Shown piece after piece: positions 25,150 through 37,326 of a stretch of 64,000 bases of DNA. Under the pieces are notes generated by a model. That model saw nothing but the letters and a program-made list of their open reading frames with translations, made no database searches and was not told where the DNA came from. The position numbers were made by a program, and so were the translations under genes. The stretch is from Leptodactylus fallax (lineage: Eukaryota > Chordata > Amphibia > Anura > Leptodactylidae), in contig CAMRHE010000029.1 in NCBI GenBank assembly GCA_947044405.1, forward strand, positions 829,001-893,000. The letters run 5' to 3'. How positions within the stretch are numbered: the stretch's first letter is position 1; each line of letters opens with the position of its first letter.

Positions 25150-25910
25150 ACCACAAACCTCCAAACAATACCCCATTGCTACAGGCCTTCAAGCCGTAGC
25201 CCATTACCACAGACCTCCAAGCCATATCCCATTGCCACAGACCTCCACGCCACAGCCCATTGCCACATAGTTCCAAGCCATAGCCCATTGCCACAGACCT
25301 CCAAGCCATAGCCCATTGTCACAGACCTCCAAGCCATAGCCCATTGCCACAGACCTCCAAGCCGTAGCCCATTGCCACAGATCTCCAAACCATTGCCCAT
25401 TGTCACAGAGCTGAAAGCCATAGCCCATTGTCACAGACCTCCAAGCCATAGCCCATTGCCACAGATCTCCAAGCCGTAGCCCATTGTCACAGACATCCAA
25501 GCCACAGCCCATTGCCACAGAGCTCCAAGCCATTGCCCATCGCCACAGACCTCCAAGCCACAGCCCATTGCCACAGAGTTCCAAGCCATTGCCCATTGCC
25601 ACAGACCTCCAAGCCATAGCCCATTGCCACAGACCTCTAAGCCGTAGCCCATTGTCATAGACCTCCAAGCCATAGCCCATTGCTACAACCTTTAAGCCGT
25701 AGCCCATTGTCACAGACCTCCAAGCCACAGTCCATTGCCAGAGAGCTCCAAGCCATTGCCCACTGCCACAGACCTCCAAGCCACAGCCCATTTCCACAGA
25801 GTTCCAAGCCACAGCCCATTGCCACAGACCTCCAAGCCACAGCCCATTTCCACAGAGTTCCAAGCCACAGCCCATTGCCACAGACCTCCAAGCTGTAGCC
25901 TTTTCTACCC
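25150..25910. repeat. 28-bp minisatellite, about 27 units
   Basis: The unit is cccattgccacagacctcc followed by aagccatag, 28 bp, with variants gtcacag, gagctcc/gagttcc and cgtag/cacag. Because 28 is not a multiple of three, each frame cycles through the unit every 84 bp. No unit supplies a stop on the minus strand, which yields a 275-codon frame (26031-25204) that is an artefact. Variants are partly arranged in blocks (ttccacagagttcc only near the right end), suggesting local duplication. Confidence 0.93.
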
Positions 25911-26285
25911 AGACAGGAATCTTCCTTCCAAAAAACTCCTCAACAGCTCCTCCAAAACAGCTATCAATGCCAACTAGCCAACTGTGTAATAAAGGTAATT
26001 TTAGAAAACTAAATGTAAAAAGGCTTAACATAAACTTGTGACAATGGTATTACTCTGTATGACTTCAGTCATTCACTTCCTCCTCTTTTGCAGCTATTCT
26101 CTTTGCGCTGAATGGTTTTTATTATGGCTTTCCTTTTCTCCTCTTTTTATAACAATTGGAAACTGTTCAATAAAAACTTGTGATTGTAAAAGGGCCACAT
26201 ATCTGATTAATGGCCCGGATAACTAAGCAATAACCTGTAAGAATATCAGACACTTGCTGTGCTCCATCAGCACTAGACAAACCCT
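25911..26285. other. Non-coding spacer
   Basis: No feature recognised over about 375 bp. Confidence 0.5.
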
Positions 26286-26640
26286 ATGAGTTGTGCTCCC
26301 AATATACCAAAGGCTGGTTGCAGACAACTGTGCTGCAACCAGCCTGCCGTGAATTAAAAGCACGGGCTACACATGGGGGACACGGGATTACCACCGTGTG
26401 TCGTCCATGCATGCTCCGTGCTTCCGCGGCTCCTTTCATTAAAAGAATAAGAGTCCCGGAAGCACAGGCCGCAAAATAGGACAGGAATAGGACCCGTAGT
26501 ATATCAGATGCGGCCCGGACTGTCGGCCCGCACACGGGACCGTGAAATTCATGGTCGTGTGTATGGGCCCATAGAAAAGAATGGGTCAGTGTGCTATCTG
26601 TGAAATACACGGTAGCACACTGACCCACACCACGGTCATC
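26286..26640. mobile_element. MITE-like segment with two internal hairpins
   Basis: Hairpin ggctggttgcag / ctgcaaccagcc near 26313-26345 and hairpin gggtcagtgtgcta / tagcacactgaccc near 26583-26626. GC-rich middle (cggcccgcacacggga). Matches the general style of anuran short inverted-repeat elements; the exact ends are uncertain. Confidence 0.6.
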
Positions 26641-26849
26641 AACAACTTAGGATTTCTCCATTTTATTTTTATACATGGAGCACCTAAACGTTGAGTCTCA
26701 AGCTTTTGCCAATTAAATACAGTATGTGACATATAAGAAATATATAAAAATACAACTTAAAATTAGATTTTTTTTTTTCAGTCTATATAGAATATTCTAT
26801 TGATAACTTGGAGAGAAAACAATTAATTCACAAACTTAAAGACATTTAT

Positions 26850-27110
26850 CCACTAAATAGGTAAAAATTGTTCTGACTGTTGGGATCCCCACCAATGGAG
26901 ATCTTAGTCCCCTATTACCCCAAGCTGCACCATCACACCATAGAGGAGCTGGGCTGTAGTGGCTGCGCTGAGTTACTGCATTTCAGCTCCCGTTCAGTGA
27001 TCGGTCATGGTCCCAACTATTGGCCTCCCACTGATCTGATATTGATGAACTATCCTATGGATGGGCCATTAATATAGTTTCCTCGGAGAGCTTCCTTTTA
27101 TATTTGACCT
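26850..27110. mobile_element. Probable T2-like MITE
   Basis: Left wording aaacttaaagacatttatcc and right wording cctcggagagcttcctttta; internal ttgggatccccaccaatgg and gatctgatattgatgaacta are typical of a family also seen at 9652-9996. Ends are diverged. Confidence 0.5.
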
Positions 27111-27442
27111 ACAAAGAATTTGCATTGTAGCCACAACTACACACGTTACTTGGTCAATTTTCTTTACTACTGTATTTTCTTTTAAAGTACATCTCCTAAA
27201 ATCCTCTGCTATCTTCTCCTGTCTGCACTGATAGCTGGCCTACAACTTATTTATGTTGTTAATCTGATTGTAGCGCTTACCATACATTGTGTGTTGTGTG
27301 TAAATTCACTTAATTATACACAATAAAATCTACTTATCTAGTAGAGAAAATCTCCTGTCCTATTTACAGTGACACAGAGTGATTAGGAGCCGGGTAATCA
27401 CATGTATAAGTCAATTGTTACCCAGCCACACTATGTGCTTAA

Positions 27443-27595
27443 AGGGGTTGTCCGGCTTTAATAAAATGTTTGCTAAGAACAGGAAATGTGATAAAATAAA
27501 ATAAGGAAACCTCACATGGCGGGGAATTCACGTAAGTGTGTTTTTGTTTTCTTCTTCTATTTAATCACATTCCCTACACTTAGCAAAAAAAAATT
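27443..27595. mobile_element. T2-like MITE
   Basis: TTAA at 27439-27442 is followed by AGGGGTTGTCCGGC, the hallmark left end. The interior folds back (gctaagaacaggaaatgtga against tcacattccctacacttagc). The right end is degraded in an A-rich stretch. Confidence 0.65.
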
Positions 27596-27616
27596 TGAGA
27601 ATTAGAAAATACAACT

Positions 27617-27744
27617 TAAGGCTAAGGCCCCAAGTAGCAGTCTGCAGCGAAAAAGCGGGTACTGTAAAATGCTGTGGTTCTTGCCGTGGCATTCTGCCGC
27701 ACCAAAATCGCAGCGTTTACGCTACCTGGGGCCCCAGCCTTACA
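27617..27744. mobile_element. Short MITE, 'aaggctaaggcccc' family
   Basis: Ends ttaaggctaaggccccaagt and acctggggccccagcctta, inverted. About 128 bp. Same family as the interrupted element at 51652-53068. Confidence 0.75.
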
Positions 27745-28409
27745 CAGAATGCATGCAGAAAGTGTAAAGCCAAGTACACAAGACACGTGAAGCAGACTGT
27801 AAGGACTGGGGTATCTGTCACTGCTATTTTGCTAATGTAGCATTTTCATTATCACATAATTGGTTGTCACTATAATTCTGCTTAGTGATTGCCTGAGGCG
27901 TAAATTTTATACATCTCATATGTCTTCAGTATCAATACTCATCACACCGAATGTCAGCAAATAGACAGACTCCTAAATAACCAGACATCAGAGACCCTAA
28001 CATACCAGTACCTGCAACCACTGTCAATCACTCGGCTTGGGTCAGGATGGCCTTAATGGCTTTGTTCTTCTATACTGTATGGCTGGGTCCAGGATTTAGT
28101 TACAGTATATTAGAGATGTACAGTGTATGTCGCTCTATAATCCTGGCATATTCATCTACAGATTTTCCTAGATATACGCTGCATCGGTTAGTGACTGCAA
28201 TACGGTTCAGCTGGTGCACCAATAAAGGTATAGGTATGATCCCATGGCGCCTCTTAGAGAAGGATTTAAGGTGGTCTTCTGTCTCAAAATCCTCGCCAAA
28301 AAAAACAACCCTGTGGAACCTGCGACACAGAGTCACGGCTAGGCCTGCAGTTTCTGGGTTTGCATGCATGAGTAGCCTCATACAACGGGACTAGTCAGCA
28401 TGAGGCCAT
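27745..28409. other. Non-coding interval
   Basis: Open frames on both strands at about 28047-28394 have no domain I can name; codon-level evidence is lacking. Confidence 0.45.
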
Positions 28410-28770
28410 ACTGCTGTTCAATCTGCAGGCGGCATGTTATAGAGCGGAGGGGCTGAGCAGATTGATGTATAGCTTTATGGCAAAAGATTCAGTATAACTT
28501 GTCATTTTTCCATTGACATCTCAGCTCTTTTTATGTTGAGAAGTCAAGTAGGCGGTCCTATCAGTGATTGACAGCGCCTCTATTACTTGGCGTACAGAAA
28601 TAGCTGTCAATCACTGATAGACTCCAAGACTCCTGAACATAAAAAGAGCTGAGATTTCAATGAATAAATGACAAATTAGAATTAATCTTTTCCCACAATC
28701 CTATACATCAATCTGCTCAGCTCCTCCTACTCTATATACTATACCCATTTCAAGAGCTGCAGAGCAGATC
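28410..28770. mobile_element. Foldback MITE, about 360 bp
   Basis: Long imperfect palindrome. Pairing blocks are gctgagcagattgatgtata with tatacatcaatctgctcagc, ctcagctctttttatgtt with aacataaaaagagctgag, and ctatcagtgattgacag with ctgtcaatcactgatag. A related half-element lies at about 55260-55450. Confidence 0.87.
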
Positions 28771-30180
28771 CTCTCCTGGATAGAATACATAATGCCCATA
28801 ATGTCCATCTATGAGCTCTATAAGGCTATGTTCACATTACTATTGAGAAAAATAACAGTAAAGGAAGGAAAATAAAGGAAGTTCTGAATCCAGGGACACT
28901 CAACAGACCTTATTGACTATAATGGGTTATGTCAGGTTTCTATCATGGTGTCCGTCATTTTACTAAACAAAATAGTGACGCACAATGTATTATTTTATCC
29001 AGCTTTTTTGACAGAATCTTTGGCACATGTGTAAAAATAGCCATATGTTGGTTTACAAACTATTCACGCAAACATGTTCAGATCTTATCTTATTATGACA
29101 TGTAAAATGTCCCATCCCAGTTTCACAATTTTCACCACATGAAAACCCTAAAGAAACAATGAATCTTCTACAATAAACATAGTGACAAAACCGCAACCAC
29201 GATAAAGCTCACCCAAGAACTGGCAAGCTGTTCCAGCTGCGTCTCAGGTACTGGAAAAGCTGAGTGATCACTAATATGGCAGATATTATACCTGTGAAGG
29301 AAAAGCTAACCTTCACAGAGTTCCGGAAAGTAACTTACATTTATTGGACTTTGAGGACAACTTTACTGATCTATAAGACACGTACTGTAGGATGTCTGAA
29401 GAACATTCTCTGATGGATTTTATTAATCTCCCGACAATGCAAATTCCTTTTAATGGGAATCACTGCTCACAACCATCGAGCCATCTATATTCCCATATTA
29501 GAGAAAAAATGTCATATTTTTAGAAAGGGCTGGGTCGGCACTTAAAATGGTATTATCCACAGAGTGACGTTATATCGTATCTGATGCACGAAGCTGAGAT
29601 TTAGGCAGCAGCCTTGATAGACAGTACACTGGCAGCTGGTCACCATGATACTAGGGGTACAGTCCATTAGCAGGACCATAGGCACAACATGTCAGGTCCT
29701 ACTGCATAGCCGTACATAGGCAATCCCATACTCATACCATACTGTGCATTACATGATACCAAATAATGATGTACATAAATGCTATGATACAAGTTAACTA
29801 TCATATCATTTGCTATGCCACAGTAACCCAATTTATCAACACGACCAAAACTTTACATGACTATTATACAGGATAATCGTCTACAATTCGCCTGTCAGTG
29901 TACCGTAGCACAACCATATTCATCGCCTGAGACCATTATAGCCATCACATACCATATCCATTGATCAGCATCACCATTAACATTTACATTGTTGGGATAT
30001 TTCATAACCAGGCATATGATACCAACCTGTACAACACAGCATAACAATACAAATTATACAATATACTGCTATGACCCCAGATTACCATGTTCATCATGGC
30101 CAGCTGCATGCCATAGCCATAACTATTTAACCATTTATTGTGTCATATACTAATCTGATACTAGATATATCCACCAGTGT
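28771..30180. other. Non-coding interval, about 1.4 kb
   Basis: AT-rich, with many short 'accatacactaatgtgatacc'-like words from 29700 onward but no clear period. No gene supported. Confidence 0.5.
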
Positions 30181-30924
30181 ACCATCACATAACCACACAA
30201 AGGCATCAACATGACTATTATACCATACACGATACCAGAAAACCAAGCACTGATCACCATGCCTGCCTGCAGCATTAACATGGCAATGTTAGACTAGTGT
30301 GATACCAAATAACTATGCCCACCTTGCCTTCCCCCATGTGCCATGGCCAGCTATTCACAGGCATCACTTCAAGGCAGTGGCAGATCAGAATAAGCAGAAG
30401 CTCATCACCTCTTGTTACATATAAAACAACAATGTATCATATGAATACAGCTCTATCATCAGTGTACACACAGCCAGATCCAGTGTAGTCAGGAGATATC
30501 GGTAAGCACCAGTCTATATACAGTATGTACCCCCCATACATATCATACACATCTGCATATGATATTACAGCTGAGCAGGTTACATCATGGTCCATATGAT
30601 ATGTGACACCCTATACAGAAGTGCAGATATCAGCGCTCACACTAACCTCTCACCCGAGTGTAGCAGCAACTGCATTCAGACAGGACTTTACGGAAGAGGT
30701 TCTGGCAAGGACAGCCATGGCGTGGTTTGCTCCCTCTCATTGCTTCCCAGGCATGGCAAGCCCGGTCCACAGCATGACAATGATGTAGAGAGGGAGAGAG
30801 CCAGTTGCTACTCATAAGCTTGCCCAGACAGTGCTCTACACTGAAATCTACATAGGGTACACATCCTACTGCTACTGCAGATCACTGGAGGAGGCACAAA
30901 CTATTCCAGGGTTTGCTGGACACA
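30181..30924 (+). repeat. Duplicated single-copy block, copy 1 (left of satellite)
   Basis: Closely similar to 38672-39478. Shared words in the same order include catatgaa.acagctct, gccagatccagtgtagtcag, gacaccctatacagaagtgc, aggactttacggaagaggtt and gcaagcccggtccacagcatg. In both copies the block leads directly into a forward satellite array. A gap near 30785 removes about 100 bp present in copy 2. Function unknown. The part from 30610 is GC-richer than its surroundings. Confidence 0.85.
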
Positions 30925-32247
30925 CCCTCCATCCCCTCACTATACTGTCTAAATACAGTATACTACACCTCCATCCCCTCACTATACTGTCTAAATACAG
31001 TATACTACACCTCCATCCCCTCACTATACTGTCTAAATACAGTATACTACACCTCCATCCCCTCGCTATACTGTCTAAATACAGTATACTACACCTCCAT
31101 CCCTTCACTATACTGTCTAAATACAGTATACTACACCTCCATCCCTTCACTATACTGTCTAAATACAGTATACTACACCTCCATCCCCTCGCTATACTGT
31201 CTAAATACAGTATACTACACCTCCATCCCTTCACTATACTGTCTAAATACAGTATACTACACCTCCATCCCTTCACTATACTGTCTAAATACAGTATACT
31301 ACACCTCCATCCCCTCACTATACTGTCTAAATACAGTATACTACACCTCCATCCCTTCACTATACTGTCTAAATACAGTATACTACACCTCCATCCCCTC
31401 ACTATACTGTCTAAATACAGTATACTACACCTCCATCCCTTCACTATACTGTCTAAATACAGTATACTACACCTCCATCCCCTCACTATACTGTCTAAAT
31501 ACAGTATACTACACCTCCATCCCTTCACTATACTGTCTAAATACAGTATACTACACCTCCATCCCCTCACTATACTGTCTAAATACAGTATACTACACCT
31601 CCATCCCCTCACTATACTGTCTAAATACAGTATACTACACCTCCATCCCTTCACTATACTGTCTAAATACAGTATACTACACCTCCATCCCCTCACTATA
31701 CTGTCTAAATACAGTATACTACACCTCCATCCCTTCACTATACTGTCTAAATACAGTATACTACACCTCCATCCCCTCACTATACTGTCTAAATACAGTA
31801 TACTACACTTCCATCCCCTCACTATACTGTCTAAATACAGTATACTACACCTCCATCCCTTCACTATACTGTCTAAATACAGTATACTACACCTCCATCC
31901 CCTCACTATACTGTCTAAATACAGTATACTACACCTCCATCCCCTCACTATACTGTCTAAATACAGTATACTACACCTCCATCCCTTCACTATACTGTCT
32001 AAATACAGTATACTACACCTCCATCCCCTCACTATACTGTCTAAATACAGTATACTACACCTCCATCCCCTCACTATACTGTCTAAATACAGTATACTAC
32101 ACCTCCATCCCCTCACTATACTGTCTAAATACAGTATACTACACCTCCATCCCTTCACTATACTGTCTAAATACAGTATACTACACCTCCATCCCCTCAC
32201 TATACTGTCTAAATACAGTATACTACACCTCCATCACCTCACTATAT
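30925..32247 (+). repeat. 42-bp satellite array, about 31 units
   Basis: Unit: cctccatcccctcactatac then tgtctaaatacagtatactaca (42 bp). Very homogeneous: almost all variation is one C/T position (cccctcac or cccttcac) plus two cgctata units. Each unit contains a perfect 8-bp stem, TATACTGT / ACAGTATA, with a 6-base loop. Because 42 is a multiple of three and the unit has no stop in several frames, open frames of 484, 484 and 442 codons appear; they are artefacts of the repeat. Confidence 0.97.
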
Positions 32248-32952
32248 TGTCTACTGTATACTACTACTCCATCTACTCATTATAACTGTTATACTGTTTT
32301 ATACTATTCAGTCTCCTCACTATGCTGTATGCTGTATACTACTCAGTCTCCTCACTATACTGTCTGATGTATACTAAGTCTCCTCACTATACTGTCTGCT
32401 GTATACTACTACTCCATCCCCTCATTATACTGTCTGCTGTATACTACTACTCCATCCCCTCATTATACTGTCTGCTTTATACTACTACTCCATCCCCTCA
32501 TTATACTGTCTGCTGTATACTACACCTCCATCCCCTCATTATACTGTCTGCTGTATACTACTCCTCCATCCCCTCACTATATTGTCTACTGTATACTACT
32601 ACTCCATCCCCTCATTATACTGTCTGCTGAATTCTACTCGTCCATCTACTCATTATACTGTCTGCTGTATACTACTCCTCCATCCCCTGATTATACTGTC
32701 TGCTGTAAACTACTCCCCCATCTCCTAACTATACTGCCTGCTATATTCTCCTCCTCCATTTCCTCACTATAATTTCTACTCACTATACTGTCTGCTGTAT
32801 ACTAATCCTCCATCTACTCACTATTGCATCTGCTGTATACTACTGCTCCATCTCTACACTATAGTGTCTGCTGTATACTACTAATCCATCTCTACATTGT
32901 CTGCTGTATACTACTTCATCTTCTCACTGTAGTGTCTGCTGTATAATATATA
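32248..32952 (+). repeat. Degenerate continuation of the satellite (38-40 bp units)
   Basis: Units of the type tactactcctccatcccctc attatactgtctgctgta, increasingly diverged to the right and lost by about 32950. These match the 38-bp monomer of 39481-43069 more than the 42-bp one. Confidence 0.88.
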
Positions 32953-34104
32953 TATAAGTCCTATATGGTCTGCTGTGTATTACAGTACAAATCACTGATA
33001 TGTAAGGCTATATTCACACGACTACGCTGATTCTCTGAGGTATTTTTAAAGGCTGCGTAAGCACCAGTGTGGCATCCTTGTTTTTCACAGACCCACTGAC
33101 TTTCAATTGGAGAGATGGGTTTGTGAAAATGGAGCTTTTTTCTGATTTGTCAAAAAGTTGAACATGCTCTACAATAGAGCATCACCACGAACACCTCTCC
33201 TCCGTGAACTGTGCTTGCCTGAAAAGAGTCTAAATAAGCTAGCCAGGTAAGCAAACCTTCAAATCAGCAATCTGAGGGTTTCGGTGAGCAGGAGACTGAC
33301 TTTAACGAATGAAGAAAACATCCCACTCCATAGGCTTCACTTGGTTTGTCAAGCTGAGTGTAAGCCAAGTGTCTTCCATGTCTTTCGGGTCTGTTTATCC
33401 ATTATGAGAGATCTGAATAGGACCTGCTCTAAAAATATCGAAACAGAAGTTTGAAAGACAACTTGGACTGCCCACGCGGTCATGTGCTTGAAGACTTACT
33501 CTGCCCTCCTCCTTCAGTTCGTTCCACCATGCCCATCAGTGCCCAAGGCTCTGCACTGATGCGCCCTGGCGCTCTCTGATATGTGGTGAGGAGACACAAC
33601 TTCCATTTGCCTGACTTCTTGGTGTTGTGGCTTTCTACTCACTCTTCCTGTACCTGGTGCACCATGGACTTCCTGACTTAGTTTCCAAGGTCTATTAAAA
33701 GAGTTGTATAGGACTAGAGAAACCTAGTTGTTTTGGGGGGGTTTTTTCAAACAGCACCACACCTGTCCACAGGTTATGTAATGTATTGCAGCCTTATTCA
33801 CTTGGAACTACATGGCAAAACCCAATTTTACCCATTTGCAGATGTGACACTGTTTCTGGAAGAAAGCAGCCATGTTTTTCTAATTCCCGACAACATTTGT
33901 TATATTTAATAAGCAAGTTATAAAGTTATTAAGCCCGTTATGTCATTGGTATGAAAAATAATAGAAAGAAGTTACGTTATATGAATTGGTTTGGTGAGGG
34001 GGTGGAAGCAAACAAAATTCAGCTTCAGATGAGAGGGGGTGCCAAACTGAAGGCTTGACTCAGATAAAGGAAAACCTAGTTACACCTTTCCAGTAGACAT
34101 TATA
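32953..34104. other. Non-satellite interval inside the satellite domain
   Basis: About 1.15 kb of ordinary sequence separating forward from reverse arrays. Begins near 33001 with MITE-like aaggctatattcacacgac. No gene seen. Confidence 0.55.
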
Positions 34105-35090
34105 ATGAGGAGACAGAGGAGGAATACACAGCATTCACTATAGTGGGATAATGGAGGAGTAGTATACAGCAATCACTACAGTGGGACAATGGAGGAGTAG
34201 TATACAGCAGACAGTATGGTAAGGACATGGAGGCAGAGTATACAGCATTCACTATAGTGGGACAATGGAGGAGTAGTATACAGCAGACAGTATGGTAAGG
34301 ACATGGAGGCAGAGTATACAGCAATCACTATAGTGGGACAATGGAGAAGTAGTATACAGCAGACAGTATGGTAAGGACATGGAGGCAGAGTATACAGCAT
34401 TCACTATAGTGGGATGATGGAGGAGTAGTATACAGCATTCACTATAGTGGTATAATGGAGGAGTAGTATACAGCATTCACTACAGTGGGATAATGGAGGA
34501 GTAGTATACAGCATTCACTATAGTGCGACAATGGAGGAGTAGTATACAGCATTCACTATAGTGCGACAACGGAGGAGTTACACAACAGTATGGTGACAGG
34601 AGGCGGGGTGGGAAGCATAAACTATAGTGGATTGAGGGAGGGGGGGAAAAAAAAGCAGACAGTATGGTAAGGACATGGAGGCGGAGTATACACGGGGCCC
34701 GTGGGATAATGGAGGCCGAGTATACAGCATTCACTATAGTGGGATGATGGAGGAGTAGTATACAGCAGACAGTATGGTAAGGACATGGAGGCGGAGTATA
34801 CAGCATTCACTATAGTGGGCCTGGGATAATGGAGGAGTAGTATACAGCATTCACTATAGTGGGATAATGGAGGAGTAGTATACAGCATTCACTACAGTGG
34901 GATAATGGAGGAGTAGTATACAGCATTCACTATAGTGGGACAATGGAGGAGTAGTATACAGCATCCGCGACAGTATGGTAAGGACATGGAGGCGGAGTAT
35001 ACAGCATTCACTATAGTGGGATGATGGAGGAGTAGTATACAGCAGACAGTATGGTAAGGACATGTAGGCTGAGTATAAAAATACTATAGT
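34105..35090 (-). repeat. 38-bp satellite array in reverse orientation
   Basis: Unit gtatacagcattcactatag tgggataatggaggagta, the reverse complement of the forward monomer plan. Two unit types alternate: 'cattcactatagtggga' and 'cagacagtatggtaagg'. A short irregularity with extra G runs is at 34590-34720. Open frames here are repeat artefacts. Confidence 0.92.
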
Positions 35091-35754
35091 GAAGTGATGG
35101 AGGAGGAGTATACAGTAGACAGTATACTGAGAAGCTGGAGAAGTAGTAGATAGAAGATATTATAGTCAGGAGCTGGAAGAGTTACAACAGACAGTATAGT
35201 GAGGAGATGGAGAACTTGTATACAGCTGACAGTATAGTGAAACAATAAAGGAGTAGTATACAGCAGACGGTATGGTGAAAAGCTAGAGGAGGAGTATACA
35301 GCAGACAGTATAGTTAGGAGATAAATGCGTAGCATACAGAAGATATTATAGTGAGGATATGGAGGAGTATACAACAGACAGTATGGTTAGGAGAGGGAGG
35401 AGAACTATACAGCAGACAGTATAGTGAGGGTATGGAGAAGTAGTATACAGCAGACAGTATAGTGAGGGGATGGAGGAGTAGTATACAGCAGACAGTATAG
35501 TGAGGAGACTGAGTAGTATACATCAGACAGTATAGCGAGGAGACTGAGTAGTATACAGCAGACAGTATAGTGAGGAGACTGAGTAGTATACAGCAGACAG
35601 TATAGTGAGAAGACTTAGTATACAGCAGACAGTATAGTGAGGAGACTGAGTAGTATACAGCAGACAGTATAGTGAGACGACTTAGTATACAGCAGACAGT
35701 ATAGTGAGGAGACTGAGTAGTATACAGCAGACAGTATAGTGAGACGACTTAGTA
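35091..35754 (-). repeat. 35-bp satellite array, reverse, left part
   Basis: Unit gtagtatacagcagacagta tagtgaggagactga (35 bp), diverged at 35090-35400 and homogeneous from 35450. It is split by Tc1 A3 and resumes at 37327. Confidence 0.92.
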
Positions 35755-35756
35755 TA

Positions 35757-37324
35757 CAGTCATGGCCAAAAGTTTTGAGAATGATACAAATATAAATTTT
35801 TACAAAGTCTACTGCTTCAGTTTTTCTAATGGCAATTTGCATATACTCCAGAATGTTATAAAGAGTGATCAGTTTAACAGCAATTACTTGCAAAGTCAAT
35901 ATTTGCCTAGAAAATGAACTTTATCCCCCAAAACACAGTTCAACATCATTGCAGCCCTGCCTTAAAAGGACCACCTAACATCGTTTCAGTGATTGCTCCA
36001 TTAACACAGGTGTGGGTGTTGATGAGGACAGGGCTGGAGATCAATCTGTCATGATTAAGTAAGCATGACACCACTGGACACTTTAAAAGGAGGCTGGTGC
36101 TTCCCATCATTGTTTCTCTTCTGTTAACCATGGTTATCTCTAAAGAAACACGTGCAGTCATCATTGCACTGCACAAAAATGGCCTAACTGGGAAGAGTAT
36201 TGCAGCTAGAAAGATTGCACCTCAGTCAACAATCTATCGCATCATCAAGAACTTCAAGGAGAGAGGTTCCATTGGTGCCAAAAAGGCTCCAGGGCGCCCA
36301 AGAAAGACCAGCAAGCGGCAGGACCGTCTCTTAAAAGTGTTTCAGCTGCGGGATAGGGCTACCAGCAGTGCAGAGCTTGCTGAGGAATGGCAGCAGGCAG
36401 GTGTGAGTGCATCTGCACGCACTGTGAGGCGGAGACTCTTGGAGCAAGGCCTGGTCTCAAGGAGGGCAGCAAAGAAGCCACTTCTCTCCAGAAAAAACAT
36501 CAGGGACAGACTGATATTCTGCAAAAGGTACAGGGAGTGGACTGCTGAGGACTGGGGGGAAAGTCATTTTCTCTGATGAATCCCCTTTTCGATTGTTTGG
36601 AACATCTGGAAAACAGCTTATTCGGAGAAGAAGAGGTGAGCGCTACCACCAGTCTTGTCTCATGCCAACTGTAAAGCATCCTGAAACCATTCATGTGTGG
36701 GGTTGCTTCTCAGCCAAGGGAATCGGCTCTCTCACAGTCTTGCCTAAAAACACAGCCATGAATAAAGAATGGTACCAGAATGTCCTCCAAGAGCAACTTC
36801 TCCCAACCGTCCAAGAGCAGTTTGGCGCTCAATAATGCCTTTTCCAGCATGATGGAGCACCTTGCCATAAAGCAAAGGTGATAACTAAATGGCTCAGGGA
36901 ACAAAACATAGAGATTTTGGGTCCATGGCCTGGAAACTCCCCAGATCTTAATCCCATTGAGAACTTGTGGTCAATCATCAAGAGACAGGTGGACAAACAA
37001 AAACTAACAAATTCAGACAAAATTAAAGCATTGATTCTGCAAGAATGGACTGCTATCAGTCAGGATTTGGTCCAGAAGTTGATTGAGAGCATGCCAGGGA
37101 GAATTGCAGAGGTCCTGAAGAAGAAGGGTCAACACTGCAAATATTGACTTGCTGCATTAACTCATTCTAACTGTCAATATAAGCTTCTGTTACTCATAAT
37201 ATGAATGCAATTCTATTTCTGTATGTGATAAAAACATCTGACAAAAACACATAAAAACCAGAGGGCAGCAGATCATGTGAAAATATAATATTTGTGTCAT
37301 TCTCAAAACTTTTGGCCATGACTG
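35757..37324 (+). mobile_element. Tc1-like transposon, family A, copy A3, inserted in the satellite
   Basis: A full-length 1,568-bp element with CAGTCATGGCCAAAAGTTTT termini and TA flanks at 35755-35756 and 37325-37326. Removing it and one TA restores cttagtatacatcagacagt, a normal satellite unit, so it entered an existing array. One base longer than A2 because of an extra G. Confidence 0.97.
36130..37147 (+). pseudogene. Tc1 family A transposase, frameshift plus nonsense
   Basis: Same architecture as A2: DNA-binding half intact to about residue 142 (APGRPRKTS linker present, and the Arg codon that is a stop in A2 is sense here). The six-G run at about 36554-36559 shifts the frame. In the restored frame the first Asp region follows (GTSGKQLIRRRRGER), a TAA replaces the Gln codon CAA at 36833-36835, and then FQHDGAPCH and DLNPIENLW follow. 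A1 shares the six-G run but not, as far as visible, the other changes. Inactive. Confidence 0.93.
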
Positions 37325-37326
37325 TA

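Noticed and set aside
25204..26031. 275-codon minus-strand frame (GLEVCGNGLWLGGLWQWA-type repeats)
   Set aside because: Produced by the 28-bp minisatellite. The same residues recur in other frames and on both strands, and no start context or flanking gene structure is seen.
28047..28394. Open frames on both strands (115 and 93 codons), the minus one with a protein-like composition
   Set aside because: No domain, splice context or conservation evidence available; both strands are open over the same stretch, which is expected by chance.
30831..32367. Two overlapping plus-strand open frames of 484 codons and a minus frame of 442 codons, looking like a large repetitive protein
   Set aside because: They are translations of a 42-bp satellite whose length is a multiple of three and which lacks stops. 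Frames on both strands stay open equally and the reading ends with the array.
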